Assembly (NCBI GenBank): GCA_937892995.1
Contig: CALBJS010000102.1
Location: 1 to 7,431 of the forward strand
Reading direction: 5' to 3'
Length of the DNA: 7,431 nt
From: an uncultured Peptococcaceae bacterium
GTDB lineage: Bacteria; Bacillota; Desulfitobacteriia; Desulfitobacteriales; Syntrophobotulaceae
Part shown: piece after piece, positions 1 through 6,280 of the stretch
How the letters are laid out: each line of letters opens with the position of its first letter
Position numbering within the stretch: position 1 is the stretch's first letter
Program-made: the position numbers and the translations under genes
Notes under the pieces: generated by a model
What the model saw: the letters and a program-made list of their open reading frames with translations, nothing else
Database searches by the model: none
What the model was told of the DNA's origin: nothing

Positions 1-430
1 TGATTATTCCTGCGGTCAGACCCATAATAAGGATTGCAGGAATAATCCTGCTCACAAAAGTCCCTAAGGAAAAACCCACACTAAGAGCATCCAGGCTGAC
101 ACTAGCGGCTAAGCCATACATACCCCAACCCTTCAGGCTAGGAATAGCACTTTTGGTTTCCCCGCCTTTTAGGGCACCCCAAATCATCTTTCCACCTAGC
201 CAGAATAAAAGAAGTGCTCCAATCCCAATGGCTATATCGCCAAAGAGATTTCCCAGCTTTTGTCCTACCCAAAGGCCAAACAGGGGCATGAGGACATGAA
301 ATATCGCGACTACTAAGGCTAAGCGTATAGCAATTCTATTCCGTATACCTAGGAGCCCAAGTGCTAGGGAAAAAGAGAAAGCATCCATTCCTAAGGCTAC
401 AGAAACAGCTATTATCCAAGCAATTTCCAA
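1..430 (-). CDS. mntP: MntP-family manganese efflux pump, N-terminal part (runs off window)
   Basis: This is probably a small inner-membrane Mn(II) exporter of the MntP (DUF204/YebN) family. The frame opens at a TTG (428-430), with a GGAGG SD at 439-443 and an 8-base spacer. It gives 143 residues before the window edge; the family usually has about 185, so the C-terminal quarter is missing. The internal duplication typical of the family is visible: GMDAFSFSLALG at residues 14-25 and SLDALSVGFSLG at 112-123, each with the conserved acidic residue (D16, D114). Hydrophobic segments cover roughly residues 3-25, 34-56, 62-83 and 104-123. It follows sua5 by 57 bases, the same neighbourhood as ywlC-ywlD in Bacillus subtilis. 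That gap is too short for a yybP-ykoY manganese riboswitch, and none is visible. Family assignment is firm; the metal is inferred from the family. Confidence 0.85.
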   Translation of the reverse strand, partial: MEIAWIIAVSVALGMDAFSFSLALGLLGIRNRIAIRLALVVAIFHVLMPLFGLWVGQKLGNLFGDIAIGIGALLLFWLGGKMIWGALKGGETKSAIPSLKGWGMYGLAASVSLDALSVGFSLGTFVSRIIPAILIMGLTAGII

Positions 431-487
431 AATTGCTTCCTCCAATCATTTACATTACTCTTACAATCCTAATTCATATTTCAAATA

Positions 488-1591
488 TCAGATTTTCTCC
501 GTCTTTTTTAAATTCCCTTTGCCCACTGCTTTCTTCAAGCGATTCATAAAAGCTAACCCTATTCCTTCTTCCGGCATATCTTCCGCAAGGATAATCTCGA
601 TATCTTCTTCATCACATATCCTTAAGGCCTCAAAAAGACGGCTAGCTGCTTCCCTAGGTTTCTCTCTGGTACCGAGGGTAAATAATAAATCTATCTTGCC
701 CAGTGCTTCCGCCGTTAAGGAGGCTACAGTCTCCTCCAGACAGATAAGGGCAACTCTCTTGTTCGATTTTTCGCCCTCTAAACGCCGGCCCAACTCTTCG
801 ACCTTTTCTTGGCTCTGGCCACTGATAAGTTGTATCTCGCCTTTAGGAGCATAATGTCTATATTTCATGCCTGGTGATCTGGGCTGAGATAGAACCTCAG
901 ATTTTCCCTTGGCACCCTTATCGATCTCTACCCGACCAAGAACCTTAGCAAGTTGCTCAAGTGTTACACCACCCGGACGAAGGATAATTGGTATTTCGCC
1001 AGATAAATCTAAGACTGTAGATTCCAACCCAACAATACATTTTCCGGCATCGATAAGCAACGGAATTTTGTCTTGAAAGTCCTGCCAGACATGTTTGCCT
1101 TCAGTTGGACTAGGCTTGCCCGAGATATTGGCACTGGGAGCGGCCACAGGGCACCCTGCCATGGCAATAAGTGCTAAAGCCACGGGATGAGAAGGCATAC
1201 GTACTGCTACTGTCTGAAGATTGCCACTCACGATATCAGGAACGATCTTATTCTTGGGAAGTACTAGAGTTAAAGGGCCTGGCCAGAACTCACGAGCACA
1301 GATCTCGGCTTCATCGGGCCATTCTTTAACGATCTTCTTAGCCTCCCTGATTGAAGTTACATGAACGATAAGGGGATTATCTGCCGGACGTCCTTTTATG
1401 GCAAAAATTCTTGCACAGGCCCTTTCATTTAGGGCGTCGGCTCCAAGTCCGTAGACAGTCTCCGTAGGAAAAGCAACAACTTCTCCTTGGCAGAGGAGTT
1501 CTGCTCCTTCCCTTACAGCGTCTTCGAGCGAATTCCCGTCACATAGTGAGGTCTTGTTTTCGGGGTCTACGTAAATCCTTTTGGTTTCCAT
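488..1591 (-). CDS. sua5: Two-domain threonylcarbamoyl-AMP synthase (Sua5/YwlC)
   Basis: This cytoplasmic enzyme makes L-threonylcarbamoyl-AMP from threonine, bicarbonate and ATP. The product is passed to the TsaD complex to form t6A37 in tRNAs reading ANN codons. The 367-residue protein is full length for the Sua5 (long) type. The YrdC/TsaC domain spans about residues 25-215, with FPTETVYGLG (41-50), the KGR nucleotide-binding motif (66-68), PSANISG (152-158), GLESTV (188-193) and LRPG (204-207). The linker motif SPGMKYRHYAP (239-249) closes over the active site in known structures. The C-terminal Sua5 domain covers about 250-355. The ATG at 1591 has an AGGAG at 1597-1601, with a rather short 5-base spacer. 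It lies 46 bases after prmC with no clear terminator between, so co-transcription with prfA-prmC is likely. The name ywlC is used in Bacillus and tsaC2 for this two-domain form. Confidence 0.95.
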   Translation of the reverse strand: METKRIYVDPENKTSLCDGNSLEDAVREGAELLCQGEVVAFPTETVYGLGADALNERACARIFAIKGRPADNPLIVHVTSIREAKKIVKEWPDEAEICAREFWPGPLTLVLPKNKIVPDIVSGNLQTVAVRMPSHPVALALIAMAGCPVAAPSANISGKPSPTEGKHVWQDFQDKIPLLIDAGKCIVGLESTVLDLSGEIPIILRPGGVTLEQLAKVLGRVEIDKGAKGKSEVLSQPRSPGMKYRHYAPKGEIQLISGQSQEKVEELGRRLEGEKSNKRVALICLEETVASLTAEALGKIDLLFTLGTREKPREAASRLFEALRICDEEDIEIILAEDMPEEGIGLAFMNRLKKAVGKGNLKKTEKI

Positions 1592-1637
1592 TCTATCTCC
1601 TAATATTATTCTCAGCGAAAAGGACCCTGTCCAAATT

Positions 1638-2501
1638 TTATTCCTTTTCGGCCAGTACTATTCTATCCAAATCTGCATAATCGTGGAAAACAACTGTCTT
1701 ATAACCTCTATTTTTAAAAAGCTGCGTTATCTGCAATCCTTGAGAGTGTCCGATCTCCATCATTATCATCCCGCCCGGGGATAGATAAGCTTCCCCTTCC
1801 AAGGCTATTCTGCGGTAAAAATCCAGCCCATCCGCTCCCCCCAATAAAGCTAGCCTAGGCTCTTGCCTGACCTCCGGGGAGCATAGATGATATTCCGCTT
1901 CAGAAACATATGGGGGGTTAGACACAATAAGATCAAAGTGCTCTCCTTGGACCGGCTGGAAGAGATCTCCCTGGCGGAAATCTATCTTGACTTGCATCCT
2001 CGCTGCGTTTTCCATGGCTACAGTCAAAGCATCCGGGGATATATCTACCGCTACGATTGAGCCTAAAGACCAATAGTAAGCTAGAGAAATCGCTATAGAA
2101 CCGCTGCCGGTACAAAGATCCAGCACCCTTGCTTGCTTGCTTATAGTCTTATTCTTCCCCATTTCCAGGATTTTTTCGATAAGAAGCTCCGTTTCCGGCC
2201 TGGGTATAAGGACATTCGGGTCTACATAAAATTCAAGACCCATAAATTCACGGGCCTTAAGTAAATAAGCAAGCGGTTCCCTGTTCCCCCGTTTTTCAAG
2301 GAGTTCAGCATATATTTTCTTTTCCTTAGCCGAAACTTCCCGGCTAAGCTCCAAGTAGAGCTTAACCCTGGATACCCCTCGGACAAAGGCCAGAAGGAGA
2401 TCCGCCTCCGTCCGGGCCTCAGGAACCCCGGAGTTTTCGAGATGCTTTGTTCCTAGCTTTAATAAATCGCTGATTTTAGAGACAGCGAGAATTTCTTCCA
2501 T
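1638..2501 (-). CDS. prmC: Release factor glutamine N5-methyltransferase PrmC
   Basis: This SAM-dependent enzyme methylates the glutamine of the GGQ motif in release factors RF1 and RF2. Starting at the ATG of 2501 the protein has 287 residues. An N-terminal helical substrate-binding domain (about 1-90) precedes a Rossmann methyltransferase domain. VLIPRPETE (97-105) joins them. The SAM-binding loop is LDLCTGSGSIAIS (128-139... motif LCTGSG), the acidic ribose-binding residue lies in AVDIS (151-155), and the catalytic NPPY is at 195-198. A TTG at 2510 would add three residues, but the only nearby SD-like sequence (AGG, 2512-2514) abuts that TTG and sits 10 bases from the ATG, so I prefer the ATG. 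The SD overlaps the prfA stop codon (2513-2515), which points to translational coupling with its substrate's gene. Confidence 0.95.
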   Translation of the reverse strand: MEEILAVSKISDLLKLGTKHLENSGVPEARTEADLLLAFVRGVSRVKLYLELSREVSAKEKKIYAELLEKRGNREPLAYLLKAREFMGLEFYVDPNVLIPRPETELLIEKILEMGKNKTISKQARVLDLCTGSGSIAISLAYYWSLGSIVAVDISPDALTVAMENAARMQVKIDFRQGDLFQPVQGEHFDLIVSNPPYVSEAEYHLCSPEVRQEPRLALLGGADGLDFYRRIALEGEAYLSPGGMIMMEIGHSQGLQITQLFKNRGYKTVVFHDYADLDRIVLAEKE

Positions 2502-2512
2502 AATCTTCAATC

Positions 2513-3580
2513 CTAAACAGAAGCTTTGAGCCTTGCGGCTTGATCAGCCGTAATCAAGGCATCTATAATTTCATCGATATCCCCTAAGAGAATGTTTTCC
2601 AGTCTATGCAAGGTAAGACCAATACGGTGATCAGACACCCTGCCTTGAGGATAGTTATAGGTGCGAATACGTTCACTTCTGTCTCCGGTCCCTACTTGAC
2701 TTTTACGTTCTTGAGCTATTTCTCCCATCGCATCTTCTTGAGCCTTTTCCAGTAGTCTAGCTCTTAAGACCTTCATGGCCTTATCCTTATTCTTATGTTG
2801 GGACTTTTCATCCTGACAAGATACTACTATACCTGAGGGCAGATGGGTAATGCGGACCGCTGATTGTGTCGTGTTAACAGACTGTCCCCCTGGCCCGCTG
2901 GAACAAAAGATATCAATCCTGATATCATTAGGATTGATCGCCACATCCACTTCTTCGGCTTCCGGTAATACGGCCACCGTAGCCGTAGAGGTATGAATCC
3001 TTCCTCCCGACTCGGTGGTAGGGATACGTTGAACCCTATGAACACCACTTTCAAATTTCAGCCGACTATAGGCCCCACGACCTTCGATCATAAAAATAAT
3101 CTCTTTAAAACCGCCAATATCGGTAAAGTTTGCACTAAGTGTCTCTGTTTCCCAATTATGATTCTCGGCGTACTTAGTATACATTTTATAGAGAACTCCT
3201 GCGAACAAAGCGGCTTCCTCCCCGCCGGCACCTGCCCTGATCTCTATAATCACGTTTTTCTCGTCATTAGGATCCTTGGGCAAAAGTAAAACCTTCAATT
3301 CCTCTTCCAGTTTCTTTTTGTTCTCTAAGAGTTCCTCTTGCTCGAGTTCTGCCATCTCCACCATTTCAGGATCCAGCTCTTCAGCTAAAAGGACTTCTAC
3401 ACCTTCAAGCTGACTAACTACATTTTTGAACTCCCGATATACCATTACAGTATCTGAGAGACTCGCCTGGCTTTTAGCATGTTTTTGGAATTCCGACTGA
3501 TTAGCTATTACTTCGGATTTTGAAAGAAGCTCGGTCAGTTCATTATATTTTTTTTCAATCTCTTCCAGCCTTTTTAGCAT
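2513..3580 (-). CDS. prfA: Peptide chain release factor 1 (RF1)
   Basis: RF1 recognises UAA and UAG in the ribosomal A site and triggers hydrolysis of peptidyl-tRNA. At 355 residues it is full length. The N-terminal coiled/helical domain is about 1-105 and is rich in Glu, Lys and Leu. The codon-recognition tripeptide region reads IPTTESGGRIHTS (186-198); the PxT type (P187-T189) marks RF1, whereas RF2 has SPF. The catalytic GGQ is at 231-233 within SSGPGGQSVNTTQSAV, and Q233 is the expected PrmC target. The ATG at 3580 is preceded by GGGAG (3590-3594) with a 9-base spacer. The next gene, prmC, follows at once. The 152-base AT-rich gap upstream suggests that a promoter for the prfA-prmC-sua5 run may lie there, though I could not fix its elements. 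Confidence 0.97.
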   Translation of the reverse strand: MLKRLEEIEKKYNELTELLSKSEVIANQSEFQKHAKSQASLSDTVMVYREFKNVVSQLEGVEVLLAEELDPEMVEMAELEQEELLENKKKLEEELKVLLLPKDPNDEKNVIIEIRAGAGGEEAALFAGVLYKMYTKYAENHNWETETLSANFTDIGGFKEIIFMIEGRGAYSRLKFESGVHRVQRIPTTESGGRIHTSTATVAVLPEAEEVDVAINPNDIRIDIFCSSGPGGQSVNTTQSAVRITHLPSGIVVSCQDEKSQHKNKDKAMKVLRARLLEKAQEDAMGEIAQERKSQVGTGDRSERIRTYNYPQGRVSDHRIGLTLHRLENILLGDIDEIIDALITADQAARLKASV

Positions 3581-3696
3581 GCTTGATCTCTCCCACCCAA
3601 ATTAAAGATAATTAACAATAGAAATAATAAATAATCACCCAATAATTAATTTCATTAGCCTAGATTCCTTTTAATCTTATTTTGCCCTTAGAAAGA

Positions 3697-3712
3697 AGGA
3701 TTTAATAATCCT
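3697..3712 (-). terminator. Weak hairpin after the DUF1385 gene
   Basis: AGGATT and AATCCT form a perfect 6-bp stem with an ATTA loop, 21 bases past the stop codon of the DUF1385 gene. On the minus strand it is followed by TCTTTCT, a broken U-rich tail. The stem is AT-rich and weak, so this may be a poor terminator or chance. It lies in the 152-base gap 3581-3732, which is AT-rich and otherwise holds only the prfA SD (GGGAG, 3590-3594); no convincing -35/-10 pair stands out. Confidence 0.3.
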
Positions 3713-3732
3713 CTATATCTTATGATTAAGAG

Positions 3733-4611
3733 CTAACTCAGTTCCTGGCCGGTGGCAACTATCCCGTTCAGAGCCGCGATCGCCACTTCAATCTGAGAAT
3801 CATCCGGCTCCCTCGTAGTAAGCTTCTGCAAGAGCAACCCCGGCACGATTAACCATCTACAAAATCCAGAACCGGCATGCCTTCCAGATATTTTAAGCAG
3901 TTCATAAGAAATTCCTGCCACAAGTGGCATCAGCAAGATCCTAGAGAGTATCCTCCACCAAAGTGGTTCTAGGCCTAGGAAAGCAAAAACAAAGATACTG
4001 ACTACAACTACAATAAGCAAAAAACTTGTCCCACAACGAGGGTGCATCCGGGAATACTTCCGGGTATTTTCCACTATTAATTCTTCCCCGGATTCATACG
4101 CATAGATAGCTTTATGCTCAGCCCCGTGGTACTGAAATTCCCTTTGGATATCTTTCATTCTAGAAATAAGGAGAATATATAAAAATAAAATTAATAAACG
4201 GATGAAACCTTCAAGTAAATTCTGTAAAACGGTCCCGGGGAAGTAAGTATCCAACAAATGAGCAGAAGCTGTCGGTATCCCTACAAACAGCAAAATACCT
4301 GCTCCAAAAGCAATCATAATGGTGAGGGCCATCTCCCAGAAACTGAGTTCTTCTCCCTCTTCCTCTCCTACGGCCCGATTGGCTGAGAACATCAACGCTT
4401 TCGTCCCCAGAACCAAAGACTCCAACAGGGCCACGAAACCACGAATTATTGGCAGCTTGAGAAGAGGTTTTTGGGACCAAGGATTGATCTTTTCATTGGT
4501 AATCTCAATCTCCCCATTGGGTAATCGGATAGCCATAGCTATGGCTCGTGGTCCTCGCATCATTACCCCCTCTATCAAGGCCTGACCACCGTATTGAACA
4601 GGTTTGCTCAT
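3733..4611 (-). CDS. DUF1385 (YqhQ-type) multi-pass membrane protein, function unknown
   Basis: The protein belongs to the DUF1385 family (B. subtilis YqhQ); no biochemical role is established that I know of. I start it at the ATG of 4611 (292 residues, MSKPVQYGG...), because GGAGGTG at 4620-4626 lies 8 bases upstream and the family begins with this YGGQALIEGVMMRGP block (8-21). An in-frame start further upstream at 4674 would add 21 residues crossing the SD. Four hydrophobic segments are visible: about 93-113, 134-150, 196-213 and 222-239. Between the second and third lies a polar loop with YHGAEHKAIYAYE (161-173) and RMHPRCGTSF (188-197). These hold an HxxEH (H162, E165, H166) plus H190 and C193, a plausible metal site. 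The C-terminus carries EPDDSQIEVAIAAL (268-281). It sits between rpmE and prfA, apparently with its own leader, and is probably not tightly coupled to either. Confidence 0.9.
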   Translation of the reverse strand: MSKPVQYGGQALIEGVMMRGPRAIAMAIRLPNGEIEITNEKINPWSQKPLLKLPIIRGFVALLESLVLGTKALMFSANRAVGEEEGEELSFWEMALTIMIAFGAGILLFVGIPTASAHLLDTYFPGTVLQNLLEGFIRLLILFLYILLISRMKDIQREFQYHGAEHKAIYAYESGEELIVENTRKYSRMHPRCGTSFLLIVVVVSIFVFAFLGLEPLWWRILSRILLMPLVAGISYELLKISGRHAGSGFCRWLIVPGLLLQKLTTREPDDSQIEVAIAALNGIVATGQELS

Positions 4612-4654
4612 TCTACATACACCTCCGACAACCATACACTTCCCCGAACGGATA

Positions 4655-4679
4655 GGCACCGTGGGGAAACCCAAGTGCC
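4655..4679 (-). promoter_or_regulatory. Hairpin and 10-bp direct repeat in the DUF1385 leader
   Basis: GGCAC (minus-strand 4679-4675) pairs with GTGCC (4659-4655). Inside, GGG pairs with CCC across a short internal loop and a TTTC apical loop. The plus-strand 10-mer AAACCCAAGT occurs at 4667-4676 and again at 4686-4695, 19 bases apart, so one copy is in the hairpin and one just upstream. A TATTAT at 4699-4704 could be a -10 box but has no good -35. No T-run follows the stem, so it is not a terminator. Its role is unknown; a leader RNA structure or a protein-binding site are both possible. Confidence 0.35.
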
Positions 4680-4750
4680 GTGCTTAAACCCAAGTACTAT
4701 AATACTCTACTATTGGTGTGGCACTTTGCTAACGCTACGTTTAATAATTC

Positions 4751-4773
4751 GAAAAGCAGAGCTTCCGCTCTGC
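4751..4773 (-). terminator. Rho-independent terminator after rpmE
   Basis: GCAGAGC and GCTCTGC form a perfect 7-bp GC-rich stem capped by GGAA, a GNRA tetraloop. TTTTC follows on the minus strand. It lies about 38 bases after the rpmE stop codon. On the plus strand the same stem is followed by TCCTTTTCC, so it could work weakly in both directions. The T-run is short, which limits confidence. Confidence 0.65.
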
Positions 4774-4791
4774 TCCTTTTCCTTCAACTGG

Positions 4792-4810
4792 CAACGACCG
4801 CAGGCCGTTG
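4792..4810 (-). other. Hairpin abutting the rpmE stop codon
   Basis: On the minus strand CAACGGCC and GGTCGTTG pair over 8 positions (one G:U) with a TGC loop. The stem begins at the base right after the TAA of rpmE (4811-4813). No U-tract follows, so on its own it is not a terminator. Stabilising the 3' end of the rpmE mRNA or working with the terminator 20 bases on are possible roles. Confidence 0.45.
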
Positions 4811-5011
4811 TTATTGTAATCCATATTTCTTTTTAAAACGGTCAACACGTCCACCGGCATCAACAAATCTCTGAACCCCTGTGTAGAAAGGATGGCACTT
4901 CGAACATATCTCTACTTTTATATCTTTCCTTGTGCTACCTGTTTCTATAACATTACCACAGGCACAGCTAATGGTAGTTTGCTGGTATTTAGGATGAATT
5001 TTTTCTTTCAC
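4811..5011 (-). CDS. rpmE: 50S ribosomal protein L31, zinc-binding (C+) form
   Basis: L31 is a small protein of the large subunit that bridges to the 30S head. The 66-residue product is full length. It begins MKEKIHPKYQ and carries the zinc-ribbon cysteines of the C+ paralogue: C16 and C18 (CAC) and C36 and C39 (CSKC). HPFYTG (40-45) and the C-terminal GRVDRFKKKYG are also family signatures. The start is a GTG (5009-5011) preceded by AAGGAAGGTG (5019-5028), complementary to the 16S tail. A promoter lies at 5071-5100 and a terminator at 4751-4773, so it is probably a single-gene transcript. In Bacillus it follows rho; here it follows glpX directly. C+ L31 is typically expressed when zinc is plentiful, but no Zur box is obvious here. 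Confidence 0.97.
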   Translation of the reverse strand: MKEKIHPKYQQTTISCACGNVIETGSTRKDIKVEICSKCHPFYTGVQRFVDAGGRVDRFKKKYGLQ

Positions 5012-5070
5012 GATCAGTCACCTTCCTTCTCAATGAGTTCGAGTTCCAAAAAACACTGTCAACTTTGGAT

Positions 5071-5100
5071 ATTTTAGCATAACTCACGGCATAAGGTCAA
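5071..5100 (-). promoter_or_regulatory. SigA-type promoter of rpmE
   Basis: Read on the minus strand, TTGACC (5095-5100, 5 of 6 to TTGACA) and TAAAAT (5071-5076, 5 of 6 to TATAAT) are 18 bases apart. A TG one base before the -10 (TGCTAAAAT) gives an extended -10. Transcription should begin near 5063-5065, leaving a leader of about 50 bases before the GTG start. Confidence 0.75.
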
Positions 5101-5118
5101 GAAGTTTGCAAGAAGTTT
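5098..5118. repeat. Tandem 10-mer direct repeat at the rpmE promoter
   Basis: CAAGAAGTTT (plus strand) occurs at 5098-5107 and again at 5109-5118, an 11-base period of about one helical turn. The first copy overlaps the -35 element of the rpmE promoter. The arrangement suits a binding site for a regulator on one DNA face, or an upstream element, but no known factor is recognised. Confidence 0.5.
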
Positions 5119-5164
5119 AAACTGATTTTGCGGTGATTAATACCGTTAACCTTTTTTCTTTATT

Positions 5165-6139
5165 TTAGTAGGCACCCTTTATTGCATATTTAGGTTTCTT
5201 AGCAAAATAATGTTTGGCTTTAATAAAACGCACTGTTCCGGTTTTACCCCTCATGACCACGCTGTGGGTTGTGGCTCCATCGCTATTAAAATGTACCCCT
5301 TTGAGCAGAGGCCCTTCCGTAATACCCGTGGCCGCGAAGAAAATATCATCTGTGCCGACCAGTTCATCAAGGGTAAGAAGCTTATTAATATTAGTAATTC
5401 CCAATACTTCAGCCCTCCTAATATCTGCTTCATTCTCGGGCCAGAGTCTACCCTGCAACTCCCCACCCATACAGCGTAAGGCCGCGGCAGCCAATACCCC
5501 TTCAGGGGCCCCACCTATACCCATCATGATATCAATACCACTGCCTTCTATCGCACAAGCTACAGCAGGGGCTACGTCACCATCCGTAATCAGGCGGATT
5601 CGAGAACCACATTCCCTTATTTGCCTGATTAGTTCATAATGACGTGGTCTATCTAAGACAACAACAGTTAGATCCTGAACCGTTTTATGCAATGCTTTAG
5701 CTACATTCTCTAGGTTCTCACCAACAGGGGCATCTATATGAATACTCCCGGAAGCCTGGGGGCCAACAGCAATCTTATCCATATACATATCCGGAGCATG
5801 AAGTAAACAGTGCCTCTTTGTTACGGCTAAGACAGCAATAGCACCAGGCATACCTTTAGCTACCAAATTGGTGCCCTCTAAGGGGTCAACAGCTACATCG
5901 ACTTCTGGCTTTTCCCCAGTTCCTAGTTTTTCTCCGATGTAAAGCATCGGAGCCTCATCCATTTCCCCTTCGCCGATAACGACCGTACCATCCATATGTA
6001 CTGTGTCGAATAAAGACCTCATAGCCTCTACCGCTGCGTCATCGGCCGCATCTTTTTGCCCCATCCCAACCCACCGGGCTGAGGCCAGAGCAGCCGCTTC
6101 CGTAACTCTTGCGAACTCCATAGTAAGCTCTCGTTCCAT
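5165..6139 (-). CDS. glpX: Fructose-1,6-bisphosphatase class II (GlpX)
   Basis: The enzyme removes the 1-phosphate from fructose 1,6-bisphosphate in gluconeogenesis; some GlpX proteins also act on sedoheptulose 1,7-bisphosphate. I start at the ATG of 6139 (324 residues). GGGAGGG at 6147-6153 is 7 bases from it, but only 1 base from the alternative ATG at 6145. With this start the active-site residues fall at the positions I recall for E. coli GlpX: D33, E57 (in IGEGE), D85 and E88 (DPLEGT), T90, D188 (DGD) and E213 (GGAPEG). All metal and catalytic residues are therefore present. It follows tal by a 141-base gap holding its own promoter, and completes a fba-tal-glpX sugar-phosphate set. rho, which usually follows it in Firmicutes, is absent here. 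Confidence 0.96.
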   Translation of the reverse strand: MERELTMEFARVTEAAALASARWVGMGQKDAADDAAVEAMRSLFDTVHMDGTVVIGEGEMDEAPMLYIGEKLGTGEKPEVDVAVDPLEGTNLVAKGMPGAIAVLAVTKRHCLLHAPDMYMDKIAVGPQASGSIHIDAPVGENLENVAKALHKTVQDLTVVVLDRPRHYELIRQIRECGSRIRLITDGDVAPAVACAIEGSGIDIMMGIGGAPEGVLAAAALRCMGGELQGRLWPENEADIRRAEVLGITNINKLLTLDELVGTDDIFFAATGITEGPLLKGVHFNSDGATTHSVVMRGKTGTVRFIKAKHYFAKKPKYAIKGAY

Positions 6140-6146
6140 TTCCATT

Positions 6147-6153
6147 CCCTCCC
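6147..6153 (-). promoter_or_regulatory. Ribosome binding site that decides the glpX start
   Basis: GGGAGGG is followed by two in-frame ATGs at 6145 and 6139. Only the second has a workable spacer (7 bases), and it also matches family length. Confidence 0.75.
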
Positions 6154-6229
6154 TTAAAAAAATCCCTACAGTAATTCAATATGCCTTTTTACGCCTTTCT
6201 ATCCATCTGCGAAAATGATAATCTATTAC

Positions 6230-6258
6230 ATTATATCAAAAACGAAGAAGGGACAAAA
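6230..6258 (-). promoter_or_regulatory. Extended -10 promoter of glpX
   Basis: On the minus strand TATAAT (6230-6235) is a perfect -10, preceded by TGA to give TGnTATAAT. The -35 is ambiguous: TTGTCC (6251-6256) has a 15-base spacer, and TTTTGT (6253-6258) a 17-base spacer but a poorer match. Initiation near 6223 would leave a leader of about 84 bases before the glpX start. Confidence 0.65.
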
Positions 6259-6269
6259 TGGATTCCCTT
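6248..6269 (-). other. Inverted repeat after tal, overlapping the glpX -35
   Basis: AAGGGA and TCCCTT form a perfect 6-bp dyad with a 10-base centre, 11 bases past the tal stop codon. TTTTT follows on the minus strand, but only after a 5-base spacer (CTTCG), so it would make a poor terminator for tal. Because it covers the -35 region of the glpX promoter it may instead be an operator. Both readings are inference. Confidence 0.4.
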
Positions 6270-6280
6270 TGAAAAATCAT

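Noticed and set aside
431..487. Manganese (yybP-ykoY) riboswitch before mntP
   Set aside because: Only 57 bases separate it from sua5, too short for the riboswitch and with only a small ATATTT/AAATAT dyad visible.
519..854. Plus-strand open frame of 111 codons
   Set aside because: It is antisense to the conserved C-terminal domain of sua5 and shows only Ser/Ile-rich shadow composition.
1617..1632. Mini hairpin GGAC-AGG-GTCC with TTTTC after prmC
   Set aside because: A 4-bp stem is too weak to call a terminator between prmC and sua5.
2502..2510. TTG start at 2510 for prmC
   Set aside because: The only SD-like bases abut this TTG; the ATG at 2501 has a workable spacer.
4612..4674. Longer N-terminus for the DUF1385 protein
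   Set aside because: The extra 21 residues include the strong GGAGGTG SD and are not like the family start; the ATG at 4611 fits both.
4698..4703. Perfect TATAAT on the plus strand
   Set aside because: No -35 at the right distance and no plus-strand gene downstream; the site is AT-rich by chance.
5122..5146. CGGT/ACCG dyad between glpX and rpmE as a glpX terminator
   Set aside because: The stem is only 4-5 bp and the T-run lies on the wrong side for minus-strand termination.
5214..5639. Plus-strand open frame of 141 codons
   Set aside because: It lies wholly antisense to glpX, has no recognisable protein character and no SD, and glpX is intact on the other strand.
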